A stretch of 64,000 nt of DNA from Lujinxingia litoralis (GTDB taxonomy: Bacteria > Myxococcota_A > Bradymonadia > Bradymonadales > Bradymonadaceae), in NCBI RefSeq assembly GCF_003260125.1, contig NZ_QHKO01000002.1:434001-498000 (forward strand), read 5' to 3'. Below are positions 1 through 8,381 of the stretch, piece by piece. Each line of letters starts with the position of its first letter. Positions within the stretch are counted from its first letter, which is position 1. Under the pieces are notes generated by a model. It ran no database searches and was not told the origin of the DNA. It worked only from the letters and a program-made list of their open reading frames with translations. Both the position numbers and the translations under genes were made by a program.

Positions 1-296
1 CGCGAGGCCAGCCCGGCCTGATTATGTGTCTCAATCAGTCGCTGCATCTCGGTGATTTGCTGACGCATCGCTCGCAGTTCATTGAGCACGAAGATCATTT
101 CTCGGGAAAGATCCTCGGCATGATCGCGCCAATCCAGCGCATCGTTCATCACGCTGTCGCTTTCCAGCACCGCCAGGTCCAGAATACGCGCCTCCAGCGC
201 TTCGATTCGGTCCTGCTCAACGGGATCAATCTGACAGGGAAGCAGACTGCGCACACGCACAGAGCTGCGGCGGTCGGCAGGGGTTCTCTCACTCAT
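1..296 (-). CDS. PilZ-like domain protein, N-terminal part (runs off window)
   Basis: Reading leftward from ATG at 296, the frame is open to the window edge for 98 residues. It begins MSERTPADRRSSVRVRSLLP, a basic RR...RV opening that resembles the start of PilZ-type c-di-GMP-binding domains, followed by an acidic stretch and a helical heptad-like segment (LNELRAMRQQITEMQRLIE). A clear ribosome binding site (AGGAG, 7 bases before ATG) supports this start. The PilZ reading rests on the basic motif and general shape only; the C-terminal part is missing. It lies downstream of, and on the same strand as, the PEGA kinase gene, with a gap of about 127 bases. Confidence 0.6.
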   Translation of the reverse strand, partial: MSERTPADRRSSVRVRSLLPCQIDPVEQDRIEALEARILDLAVLESDSVMNDALDWRDHAEDLSREMIFVLNELRAMRQQITEMQRLIETHNQAGLAS

Positions 297-423
297 GACG
301 GTACTCCTGGGGTCCTGGAAGATCGCGGGCTGCCTCAGGCGCTCAGCCAGTCTGACAGACTGACCCAGAGCCCGAGCGGGTTCAGACTACATCAGGGGAG
401 CGCAAGGGCAACAACCTCACCCA

Positions 424-2826
424 TCAGGGGCGAAACACCAGCTGACTGCCCTGCCCGGCGCGCACCGCCACGGTTCGGGTCTCGGAGTAGCGCTTAAAGC
501 TCGTGAAATACACACGCACTTCGTAGCTCCCGGCGTCCAGGCGATGATCACTGAGCCGAGCGCTCTCGGCGACGAGCGCGCCGTCGATATAGATGCGAGC
601 ATCGTCCACATTATCCACGCGCACACTGAGTGTTCCCTGCTCCGAGGCCTGCGCCGTCTCGCCCAGCTCCCAGATATTCAGCGCCTCAGCGGTGTTGGAT
701 GCACCGGACTTCGAGGGCTTCGGCGAGGCGCTCCGGCGTGAGGAGGAGCGCCGGCTGCTCCTCTTCGACGTGGATGTAGTGGGCTTTGCTTTGGCGGAGG
801 CTTGTACATCGAAGCTCAGATGCACCTCTTGCACTCGCGGGTCGTCTTCCTCCCAGCGGAGGGTCTGCTCTTGTGGAGACGCATCCTCCAACTCGGCGTA
901 GACTTTGTGTTCCATCTCGCGTGAGAGCCCCATGGCCGTCACGGGAGACTCGCCCAGAAGTTCGCCATTCACATAGACCTTTGCACCGGGCGGCGACGTC
1001 GCGATCTGGAGGATCCCTCCCAGCGCCTCAAGCTGCATGACCAGCGGATGCATCTGAGCTTCGGCTACGAGCTGGAGTTCTTTGACGTCGTAGCCGTCGC
1101 GCTCAAAACGCAATGCGTACCCGCGCCCCACCCTCAACTCCTTGAGGGTGGTGGGCGTGGCGCCCACAAAGGTGTCGTCGAGATAGACCCGGGCGTTGGC
1201 CGGCTCTGTAGAGACCATCAGGTTGGTGTGAGTCGACGCTGCCGGCGCCTGTTCGACGACCGGAGCCGCGGCGCCCGCGCGCAGGTCATCTCCCCACATC
1301 ACCCAGCCAGCCAGCCCCACGACGAGGAGCGCTACGAAGGCCAGGACAACCCCGACGAGATAGGGACGTGTGCGCATCAGGCGCTCAACGCGCGACCAGA
1401 TCGCAGACGTCACACGCACTCCCGGCTGAGTGCGTCCCACCGCCGGCAACTCCCCGGGCGTCTTTACCCCGGGGCGCGGCGTTTGCGCAGGCAGGTCCCG
1501 CAACGAAGCGCCAAAGCCCACGGCCGGATTCGCCGCCGTGGGCACCGCGGCCGGCGCCCGAAGCCCCACCGGCGCCTGAGCCTCGCGCGTCGGCATCTCG
1601 TGGGCACTCGCCTCCTGGTACGCAGACCTGAGCGCCGGCCCCGGAACCGGCCGCGCCGGAACCTTCTCCTGAGTCTCAACCTCATCGTGATCGGCCCAAT
1701 CCACCATCGCCGTGGCGGCATCGGCATCCAAATCATCGACCGCCGGCTCGTCACGCATGAAGATCTGGGTGTGCTGATCCTCCTCAAAATCCGAGGATTC
1801 ATCCGCCCGCGCGGCATCAAAAATCACGCTGTGCTGGCTCGCCTCAAACTCCGAGCGCTGCATCGCCTCAAAGCCCGCCGCCCGCGTCTCTTCCGGCAGA
1901 TGCGTCTGCAGATAGGCACGCACAAATTCGGCGAGTTCCGGGCGCCCCACCGGCAAAAGCTCCGCCCGGGCCACCTCGACGAGCTCGCGTTTCATCGCCA
2001 GCGCGCTCTCGTAACGCAGCTCCACATTGCGCATCAGCGCTCGCCGAATCACCCCGGCCAGCCCTGGTGAGAGTTCGGGAACGACCTGTTCAATCGGCGG
2101 AAAGTCGGCCTGGCGCACCGCCCGGAGAAGTTCGCCGTCGGGAACGCTATCAAAGGGGTGCGCGCCGGCGAGCACTTCATAGAGAAGCATCCCGAGCGCG
2201 TACACGTCGGTTCGCCCGTCAATGTGGTGGCCCAGCGCCTGCTCCGGGCTCATGTAGTAGAACTTGCCCTTGATGATGCCGGCCTGAGTCTGCTCCGCGC
2301 GCATGCGGGCCTTGGCGATGCCAAAGTCCACCAGCTTGACTTCGCCGTCGACGCTGAGCATGACATTTTGCGGCGAAACGTCGCGGTGAACCAACTCCAG
2401 GGGCCGGCGGTCCGGGCCGAGCTTGGTGTGCGCGTAATGCAACGCATCCGCAAGCTGGATGGCCACATGGACGGCGATCTCCGTGGGCAGACGGCGGTGC
2501 TGGCGTTCCACCCGTTCGCACAACACGTGGAGATCGAGGCCGTCAATAAACTCCATGGCGATGAAGTAGCGGCCGTTGACCACCCCCAGATCAAAAATTT
2601 GCCCGATGTTGCCGTGGCTGAGCTGAACCACCAGCTTGGCTTCATCGATGAGCATGGAGGCAAATTCGCTATCCTCAGAAAACTGACGATGCAGGCGCTT
2701 GATCGCCAGGAGCTTCGCGAATCCGTCGACACCGTCGGTGCGGGCCTTAAAAATCTCGGCCATCCCCCCCACTGCCAGTCGCTCCAGCAGGGTATACTTG
2801 CCAAATTTCTCGCCGGTTTCTATCAT
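424..2826 (-). CDS. Membrane Ser/Thr protein kinase with C-terminal PEGA repeats
   Basis: A Hanks-type kinase of 800 aa. With ATG at 2826, the glycine loop is near residues 18-24 (AVGGMAE), the ATP lysine is K43, the catalytic loop HRDVSPQN is at 147-154 and DFG at 167-169, so it should be active. A Thr-rich acidic linker follows (HTQIF near 352), then a membrane helix at about 489-511. The C-terminal, probably periplasmic, part holds two PEGA repeats (about 533-670), a Ser/Arg-rich stretch and a third PEGA-like segment. The frame is open to 2958, but no convincing ribosome site marks an upstream ATG; 2826 places the kinase core near the N-terminus as usual. It diverges from the FHA-sigma54 activator gene, a probable partner. 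Substrates are unknown. Confidence 0.88.
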   Translation of the reverse strand: MIETGEKFGKYTLLERLAVGGMAEIFKARTDGVDGFAKLLAIKRLHRQFSEDSEFASMLIDEAKLVVQLSHGNIGQIFDLGVVNGRYFIAMEFIDGLDLHVLCERVERQHRRLPTEIAVHVAIQLADALHYAHTKLGPDRRPLELVHRDVSPQNVMLSVDGEVKLVDFGIAKARMRAEQTQAGIIKGKFYYMSPEQALGHHIDGRTDVYALGMLLYEVLAGAHPFDSVPDGELLRAVRQADFPPIEQVVPELSPGLAGVIRRALMRNVELRYESALAMKRELVEVARAELLPVGRPELAEFVRAYLQTHLPEETRAAGFEAMQRSEFEASQHSVIFDAARADESSDFEEDQHTQIFMRDEPAVDDLDADAATAMVDWADHDEVETQEKVPARPVPGPALRSAYQEASAHEMPTREAQAPVGLRAPAAVPTAANPAVGFGASLRDLPAQTPRPGVKTPGELPAVGRTQPGVRVTSAIWSRVERLMRTRPYLVGVVLAFVALLVVGLAGWVMWGDDLRAGAAAPVVEQAPAASTHTNLMVSTEPANARVYLDDTFVGATPTTLKELRVGRGYALRFERDGYDVKELQLVAEAQMHPLVMQLEALGGILQIATSPPGAKVYVNGELLGESPVTAMGLSREMEHKVYAELEDASPQEQTLRWEEDDPRVQEVHLSFDVQASAKAKPTTSTSKRSSRRSSSRRSASPKPSKSGASNTAEALNIWELGETAQASEQGTLSVRVDNVDDARIYIDGALVAESARLSDHRLDAGSYEVRVYFTSFKRYSETRTVAVRAGQGSQLVFRP

Positions 2827-3023
2827 GCCTACTTCATATTCAGGGCCATGGATCGGGCCGTCATTGTGACGCATTTTGGTGGTTCCGGCCACTCGTTTCC
2901 TGCCCCTGAACGATGAAAAGCGCGGCGCCTGGCGCCGAGTTGAAGCCCTCTCGACCATTTCGTCAACGTGCTCCCCGGTATTGGGCCAGGGACACGCATC
3001 CTTGCAGCCCGTGTCGAGGCCCC

Positions 3024-4463
3024 ATGGCGCCCTACGAGCCCTATTCAGACCAGTCGCAGCCCACCAAGATCGCCTACCTCAACGGCGCTCCGAAAACGGT
3101 GCACATCCGCCGCGCCCAGCTCATCGTCAATCCGGGCAGCGAGCAGGAACAAGAGCTCTTCTTCGACCAGAACGTCATCAAAATCGGCGCTCTGGAAGAC
3201 AATGACATCGTGCTCGACGACGAGACCGTCAGTCGAAACCACTGCCGCATTGTCCAGGAAGATGACCACTACATTGTGGTCGATCAGAACTCGACCAACG
3301 GCACTCACATCAACGGGGTACGTATTCGGGAGGCCTTCCTCTCGCCAAACGTCATCCTATGCGTGGGCAACACCAACATCCGCTTTCGCCCCATTGACGA
3401 AGAAGTGGCCGTGGAGCCCTCGCGCACCGAGCGCCTGGGCAACATCGTGGGCCGCTCGGTGAAGATGCGCGAAATCTTCGACATCCTCTCCAAAATCGCC
3501 CCCACCGCCGCCACCGTGGTCATTGAGGGGGAAACCGGCACGGGCAAAGAGGTTGTCGCGCAGACCATCCACCAGATGAGCCCGCGCAAAGACAAACCTT
3601 TCATCGTCTTTGATTGCGGTGCAGTGCCCGAAAGCCTGATTGAGAGCGAGCTCTTCGGTCACGAAAAGGGCAGCTTCACCGGCGCGATCATGACGCGTAA
3701 GGGCCTCTTTGAGATGGCCCAGGGCGGCACGATCTTCCTCGACGAGCTGGGGGAACTCTCCATCGACCTGCAGCCCAAGCTCCTGCGTGTGCTGGAGCAA
3801 CGCGAGGTGCGCCGGGTCGGCTCCAACAAACCCATCCCCATCAACGTGCGTGTGGTCGCCGCGACCAACCGCAGTCTCGAAGATGAAGTGCGCGAGGGGC
3901 GTTTTCGCGAGGACCTCTTCTACCGCCTGAGCGTGGTGCGGCTCTTTCTGCCGGCGTTGCGTGAGCGCAGCGTGGACATCCCGCTGCTGGTGGAGCATTT
4001 CCTCAACGTGCTCGACTGCAACCTGGACTTTGATGGCGAGCGCCGGCTCACAAGTGTGCAGCCCGAAGCGCTGGCCGCGCTGATGGCCTATGAATGGCCT
4101 GGTAATGTGCGAGAGCTGGCCAACGCCATTGAGCGGGCCTGCTCCTTTGCCGAAACCGACATGCTTCAGCTGGCCGACCTCCCCGATTACATCGCCGGGC
4201 AACGTCCCCGTCAGATCGACTCCGGGCCGCTCGGTGAAGGCGATCAGTGGACGCAAATCCCGGCCAAATCCGAGCTCAAGGACCAGCCCTTTAAAGAGGC
4301 CAAAGAGCAGTGGATTTCCTCGTTTGAGCGCGACTACATCACCGAGCTCCTCACCCGCCACGGGGGCAACATCAGCCAGGCCGCGCGCGAGGCGGATATC
4401 GACCGCAAGTACTTCCGCAAGCTGATGACCAAGTACGGCATCGCTGCCGATGAAGTCGGCTAA
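3024..4463 (+). CDS. FHA-domain sigma54-dependent transcriptional activator
   Basis: A 479-aa enhancer-binding protein. An FHA domain (about 45-120, with SRNH and STNG phosphothreonine-pocket motifs) replaces the usual receiver domain. The AAA+ domain follows, with Walker A GETGTGKE at 169-176, a GSFTGA loop (usually GAFTGA) that contacts sigma54, Walker B GGTIFLDE at 234-241 and a WPGNVREL motif. A Fis-type helix-turn-helix ends the protein ([20 protein letters not shown]). The ATG at 3024 has GAGG upstream and starts just before the FHA fold. The domain plan implies activation by binding a phosphothreonine protein, and the flanking genes on both sides encode Ser/Thr kinases. Its regulon cannot be seen from the window. 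Confidence 0.92.
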   Translation: MAPYEPYSDQSQPTKIAYLNGAPKTVHIRRAQLIVNPGSEQEQELFFDQNVIKIGALEDNDIVLDDETVSRNHCRIVQEDDHYIVVDQNSTNGTHINGVRIREAFLSPNVILCVGNTNIRFRPIDEEVAVEPSRTERLGNIVGRSVKMREIFDILSKIAPTAATVVIEGETGTGKEVVAQTIHQMSPRKDKPFIVFDCGAVPESLIESELFGHEKGSFTGAIMTRKGLFEMAQGGTIFLDELGELSIDLQPKLLRVLEQREVRRVGSNKPIPINVRVVAATNRSLEDEVREGRFREDLFYRLSVVRLFLPALRERSVDIPLLVEHFLNVLDCNLDFDGERRLTSVQPEALAALMAYEWPGNVRELANAIERACSFAETDMLQLADLPDYIAGQRPRQIDSGPLGEGDQWTQIPAKSELKDQPFKEAKEQWISSFERDYITELLTRHGGNISQAAREADIDRKYFRKLMTKYGIAADEVG

Positions 4464-4617
4464 GCCCTACCTGTAGACGCTCCGGGGAGCGTCGGGGCTC
4501 GAAGCGAATATCGCGTCGAAACCCCGCCCCCCGGCTCGGCTAAGCCCTGGCTGTAGGCGCTCCGAGGACTCAGGGCTCGAAGCGAATATCGCGTCGAAAT
4601 CCCGTCCCCTCCCCGGC
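4457..4617. repeat. Imperfect tandem duplication (~80 bp x2) across two convergent gene ends
   Basis: A segment starting CGGCTAAGCCCT at 4457 recurs at 4537, and GAAGCGAATATCGCGTCGAA recurs at 4501 and 4579, giving a period of 80 then 78 bases. The first copy begins in the last codons of the sigma54 activator gene; the second runs into the last 15 or so codons of the downstream kinase gene on the other strand. The first copy contains a perfect hairpin, GACGCTCC/GGAGCGTC at 4476-4493, that is degenerate in the second. It may serve as a bidirectional terminator. Confidence 0.8.
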
Positions 4618-7068
4618 CAAAACCTCAATCCCGAAATCCACCTGACGATCGCCACGGCGGAAGCTCAGGGTATACGCCCCGGCGGCCACCGGAATGCGCC
4701 CGTCACCTTCGATCGGGGTGACCAGGCCGGTGGGTACGCCGTTGAGGTAGAGCTCCCACCAGTCTTCACCGCTGCTCACGCTGAGCCAGCCGAAGTCTTC
4801 TTCGCTGCGCACCGGGAGCTCGCCAATGGAGTCCTGCTCCAGGGTCCCCAGCCCCATTTCGGGAAATCCGATCGCGCTCTCAAATGCGCCCCATTTCAAC
4901 TGATAGATGCGCCGGGGATTAAGATCGGTGAGCACGACCGGGGGCGTTCCGTAGGAGCGCCCGTTGAGCATGACCTCGTCGGCGCTCTCGCCGGCGATGA
5001 GCAGACGATCGGCGGGCTCCAACTCCAGGGCAAAGGTCGCATCACCGCCGACTTCCAGCCCCACGTAGCGGCTAAAAGGTCGGTACCCGGGCGCAATGGC
5101 CTCCAGGAGTCGACGCCCGCGGGCCAGCGCCAGGGTCGCCTCAGTGCGCTCGCGGGTGCTCACAGGCTGACCATCCACAAAGACCTGCACGCCTTCGAGC
5201 GCCGGCCAGGAGAGTGTGACTTCGACCTCGGCACTGAGATCCGCCAGCAGCTCCGTGGATGCGCCCGGCTCAAGCTCTACGCTCGAGATCCAGGGCTCAT
5301 GCTCCGGATGCCGCACCTCCACCGCGTAGGTTCCGGCGGCCAGGTCTCCAAGGATGGCCGGCGCCCCCTGAGCTCGTTCGACACCGTCGATCCAGATCGA
5401 TACCCCCTGAGCCGGCCGGGCCTGGATCTGCAGCGTGGCCGTGGCCGGCGCCGCTACCTCGGCCGGTTGCTGCAGCAGCATGTAGAGCGCGGCCGAGCCC
5501 AGCCCGGCAACGAGAAGCACGCTGACAAAGGCCAGAACAATGCGGCGCCGTGTGCCGGCATCGAGCCCGGTGCTGGCCGCCGGCGGTGGCGGCGCCTGAA
5601 GCCCGGGGGCCTCCCGGGTGTGGGTGCTCTGAATCGCCGCCAGCGCCCGTTGTGGATTGGCCACACCGGTCACGTCGGTGGCTTCCGCCTCAAAGCGCCC
5701 TGCCCGCTGCGGTGTCGGTGAGGCCGCCGTCTGACCGGTACCTTCGGCGGCCAGTGCTTCACCGATGCGTGCTTCCACGTCGTCGCGAGTCTCATCGATG
5801 GTATCGGGGGCCTCGGCCCAGAGATCAGCATCGGCAAAATCGAGCCCCCCGGCCTGCACCACGGTGTGGTTGGCCACAAAGGCATCGATGTCGACGTCTT
5901 CCTCCGGGGCCTCATCAACATCCCAGATCTGGGTGGCTTCCCCCAGCTCCGCGTCACTATCATCGCCGCCCGGGCCGTAGGACTCAGCGAAGAGACGGCG
6001 CACATCATCGGCGGAGTTCACCTTGCGGTAGATCTCGCGCTTGAGCTTCTCGTCGTCATAATCTTCGGCAAAAGCGCTACGCATCCAGGTGGTCAGCTGC
6101 GAGCGATGATACGGGGGCTTGAGCTGCGTCAGATAGCCCGCCAGGTCGTCGGCCAACTCCGAGGCCCACTGGTAACGCTCCTCGCGCTCACCAGCCAACG
6201 CCCGCAGCACGATCGCCTCGACCTCTGCCGGAATCTTCGGGTTGTACACCCGCGGCGACTCGATCTGCGGGTCGCGAATCAGCTTCAGAGTTTCAAACTG
6301 CCCTTCGCCGCGGAAGAGCCGCTGATTGGTCAAAAGTTCCCAGAACAACGTCCCCATCGCAAAGATGTCACTGCGGTGGTCGATGCTCTGCCCGCGAACC
6401 TGCTCCGGGCTCATGTAGCCGAACTTCCCCTTGAGCACGCCCACCTGGGTGCGCGTGCTCTGCGAGGCGGCCTTGGCGATACCAAAGTCGATGACCTTGA
6501 CCTGCCCGTCCCAGCTCACCAGCACGTTCTGGGGGCTGATATCCCGGTGAATGATGTTGAGCGGGTTTCCGTTCTCGTCGGTCTTGCGGTGCACGTAATC
6601 CAGACCGCGCGCGATCTCGTGGAGAATATGACAGGCCATATCCACCGAGAGGATCGTATTCTGACGGCGCACCAGCTTTTGCAGTGCGAGCAGGTCCTGA
6701 CCGGCCACAAACTCCATCAGGATGTAGAAGCTCGACTGGAACTTCCCCAGCTCGTAGTTCTGCACCACGTTGGGGTGGCGCAGCTGGACGGTGAGCCGGG
6801 CCTCATCGACGAACATCTTGATGAAGTCTTCGTCTTCGGCCAGATGCGGCAGGATGCGCTTGAGCGCAAAGTAACGGTTGGGGTCGGGAGCGCCCAGGGG
6901 TTTGGCGCGAAAGACTTCGGCCATCCCCCCAACACTGACGCGCTCCAGCAGCGTGTATTTGCCAAAGAGGAGGGGGCGTTCCAAAGCGAGGACCTGCGCG
7001 CTGCGTGGCGGGAAAACGAATCGGCGCCGGCCTGCCACGCGGGCAGAGAGGGCGCCGGGAAACTTCAT
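4570..7068 (-). CDS. Membrane Ser/Thr protein kinase with PEGA-like C-terminus
   Basis: A second Hanks-type kinase, 832 aa if ATG 7068 is used. Gly loop VSVGGMAE near 44-51, ATP lysine K70, HRDISPQN at 174-181 and DFG at 194-196 are intact. An acidic Thr-containing linker (EATQIW, ANHTVV) precedes a membrane helix (RRIVLAFVSVLLVAGLGSAA). The external part carries several PEGA-like beta units (ASTELLADL, GVQVFVDGQPV, DEVMLNGRSYG, WELYLNGVPTG). The start is uncertain: no upstream ATG has a good ribosome site, and the kinase core really begins near RPLLFGKYTL. It converges on the FHA activator gene and diverges from fni. The extracellular sensor implies a surface or cell-wall ligand, which is inference. 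Confidence 0.87.
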   Translation of the reverse strand: MKFPGALSARVAGRRRFVFPPRSAQVLALERPLLFGKYTLLERVSVGGMAEVFRAKPLGAPDPNRYFALKRILPHLAEDEDFIKMFVDEARLTVQLRHPNVVQNYELGKFQSSFYILMEFVAGQDLLALQKLVRRQNTILSVDMACHILHEIARGLDYVHRKTDENGNPLNIIHRDISPQNVLVSWDGQVKVIDFGIAKAASQSTRTQVGVLKGKFGYMSPEQVRGQSIDHRSDIFAMGTLFWELLTNQRLFRGEGQFETLKLIRDPQIESPRVYNPKIPAEVEAIVLRALAGEREERYQWASELADDLAGYLTQLKPPYHRSQLTTWMRSAFAEDYDDEKLKREIYRKVNSADDVRRLFAESYGPGGDDSDAELGEATQIWDVDEAPEEDVDIDAFVANHTVVQAGGLDFADADLWAEAPDTIDETRDDVEARIGEALAAEGTGQTAASPTPQRAGRFEAEATDVTGVANPQRALAAIQSTHTREAPGLQAPPPPAASTGLDAGTRRRIVLAFVSVLLVAGLGSAALYMLLQQPAEVAAPATATLQIQARPAQGVSIWIDGVERAQGAPAILGDLAAGTYAVEVRHPEHEPWISSVELEPGASTELLADLSAEVEVTLSWPALEGVQVFVDGQPVSTRERTEATLALARGRRLLEAIAPGYRPFSRYVGLEVGGDATFALELEPADRLLIAGESADEVMLNGRSYGTPPVVLTDLNPRRIYQLKWGAFESAIGFPEMGLGTLEQDSIGELPVRSEEDFGWLSVSSGEDWWELYLNGVPTGLVTPIEGDGRIPVAAGAYTLSFRRGDRQVDFGIEVLAGEGTGFRRDIRFEP

Positions 7069-7274
7069 ACCATCGGGGGAGCCTGAACTCCTGTCCCCGA
7101 ATGGGCCGGAGTATAGGGAGCGGGCCCGCGAAGCGTCAATCACAGCAATCCACCATCGGGGTGACTGGACAACTTCGGGGCGGCGGTGCAGGTTTGCCCC
7201 AACTCTGGCCGTGGGACGCCCCCTGCCCCATCTCCCCCCACCCGGCGTCCCCTGACTCTGATAGCGAGCGACGT

Positions 7275-8333
7275 ATGAGCACCCCGACGATCTCCGACCG
7301 AAAACGCGACCACCTGGAGCTCTGTGCCGACCAGGACGTGGAGGCGCGCGCCAAGACCAACCTGCTTGACGCCGTGGAGCTCTTTCATAGCTCGCTGCCC
7401 GAGGTCGACGTCGACGCCATCGATCTGAGCGTGGAGTTTCTCGGGCGGCAGCTTCAGGCCCCGCTGCTGATCACCGGGATGACCGGCGGAGCGCCGGAGG
7501 CCGAGCGCATCAACCGCGAGCTGGCACTGGTCGCCCAGGAGATGGGGCTGGCCTTTGGCGTCGGAAGCCAACGGGCCATGGCCCGCGACCGCGCGCTGCT
7601 CAGCACCTACCAGGTACGCGACGTTGCCCCGGACATCTGCCTGCTGGGCAACATCGGCGCCGTACAGGTCGCGGCCATGTCCACCGACGAAGTCGAAGAT
7701 CTGGTGGGAAGCATCGGCGCCGACGCGCTCTGCGTGCATCTGAACCCGGGCCAGGAGTTGATTCAGCCCGAAGGCGATCGCGATTTCCGTGGGTGCATCG
7801 ACGCCATCGCTCGCCTTGTCGAAGAGCTCTCGGTGCCGGTCATCGCCAAAGAGACCGGGTGCGGGCTCTCCCCGGGGACCCTCAACACACTGCAGAAGAT
7901 CGGAGTGGGCACCGTCGACACCTCCGGCGCCGGCGGCACCACCTGGATCGGGGTCGAAGCGATGCGCGCGCCCGCCGATCAGCAAACCCTGGGAGAACTT
8001 TTTTGGGACTGGGGAGTGCCGACGGCGGCGTCGATCGTGTACGCCCGGCGGCGTGATTTGCAGGTGATCGGCTCCGGCGGGTTGCGCACCGGCTACGATG
8101 CCGCCCGGGCCATTGCGCTGGGCGCCGACATCGCCGGGATGGCGTTGCCCTGGTTGCGTGCTTGCTACCATGAGGGCGCCGAAGGCGCGCGCGCCTTCGG
8201 CGCGCACTGCACCTCGGCGCTGCGCACCACGATGGCGCTCACCGGCTCCGCCACCCTCGACGAACTCCGCCAGGCTCCACGCATGATCGGCCCTCGCCTG
8301 GAACGCTGGCTGGCTGCCGACACCTGTCGCTAA
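7275..8333 (+). CDS. fni: Type 2 isopentenyl-diphosphate isomerase (FMN-dependent)
   Basis: A 352-aa TIM-barrel flavoprotein that interconverts isopentenyl and dimethylallyl diphosphate in isoprenoid synthesis. Recognised by its conserved loops: TGMTGG near the N-terminal strand, GSQRAM, KETGCG, DTSGAGGTTW and the phosphate-binding SGGLRTGYDAARAIALGAD near the end. Length matches the family. ATG 7275 is preceded by GCGAGCG and directly precedes the conserved RKRDHLELC opening; the longer upstream open frame is not family-like. The type 2 enzyme is unrelated to type 1 Idi and usually accompanies the mevalonate pathway in bacteria, but no mevalonate genes are in this window. Confidence 0.95.
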   Translation: MSTPTISDRKRDHLELCADQDVEARAKTNLLDAVELFHSSLPEVDVDAIDLSVEFLGRQLQAPLLITGMTGGAPEAERINRELALVAQEMGLAFGVGSQRAMARDRALLSTYQVRDVAPDICLLGNIGAVQVAAMSTDEVEDLVGSIGADALCVHLNPGQELIQPEGDRDFRGCIDAIARLVEELSVPVIAKETGCGLSPGTLNTLQKIGVGTVDTSGAGGTTWIGVEAMRAPADQQTLGELFWDWGVPTAASIVYARRRDLQVIGSGGLRTGYDAARAIALGADIAGMALPWLRACYHEGAEGARAFGAHCTSALRTTMALTGSATLDELRQAPRMIGPRLERWLAADTCR

Positions 8334-8359
8334 CCCCGCGCCGCTGACGCGGCGCGGGG
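8334..8359. terminator. Bidirectional hairpin between fni and cusA
   Basis: A perfect 11-bp stem (CCCCGCGCCGC at 8334-8344 with GCGGCGCGGGG at 8349-8359, loop TGAC) starts right after the fni stop codon and lies before the end of the convergent cusA gene. There is no T tract, so intrinsic termination is likely but not certain. Confidence 0.6.
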
Positions 8360-8381
8360 GGGCCACACACTGAGCCTAAAC

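Noticed and set aside
4467..4655. Small minus-strand frame with repeated FDAIFASSP
   Set aside because: It is the out-of-frame reading of the 80-bp tandem duplication and the end of the kinase gene.
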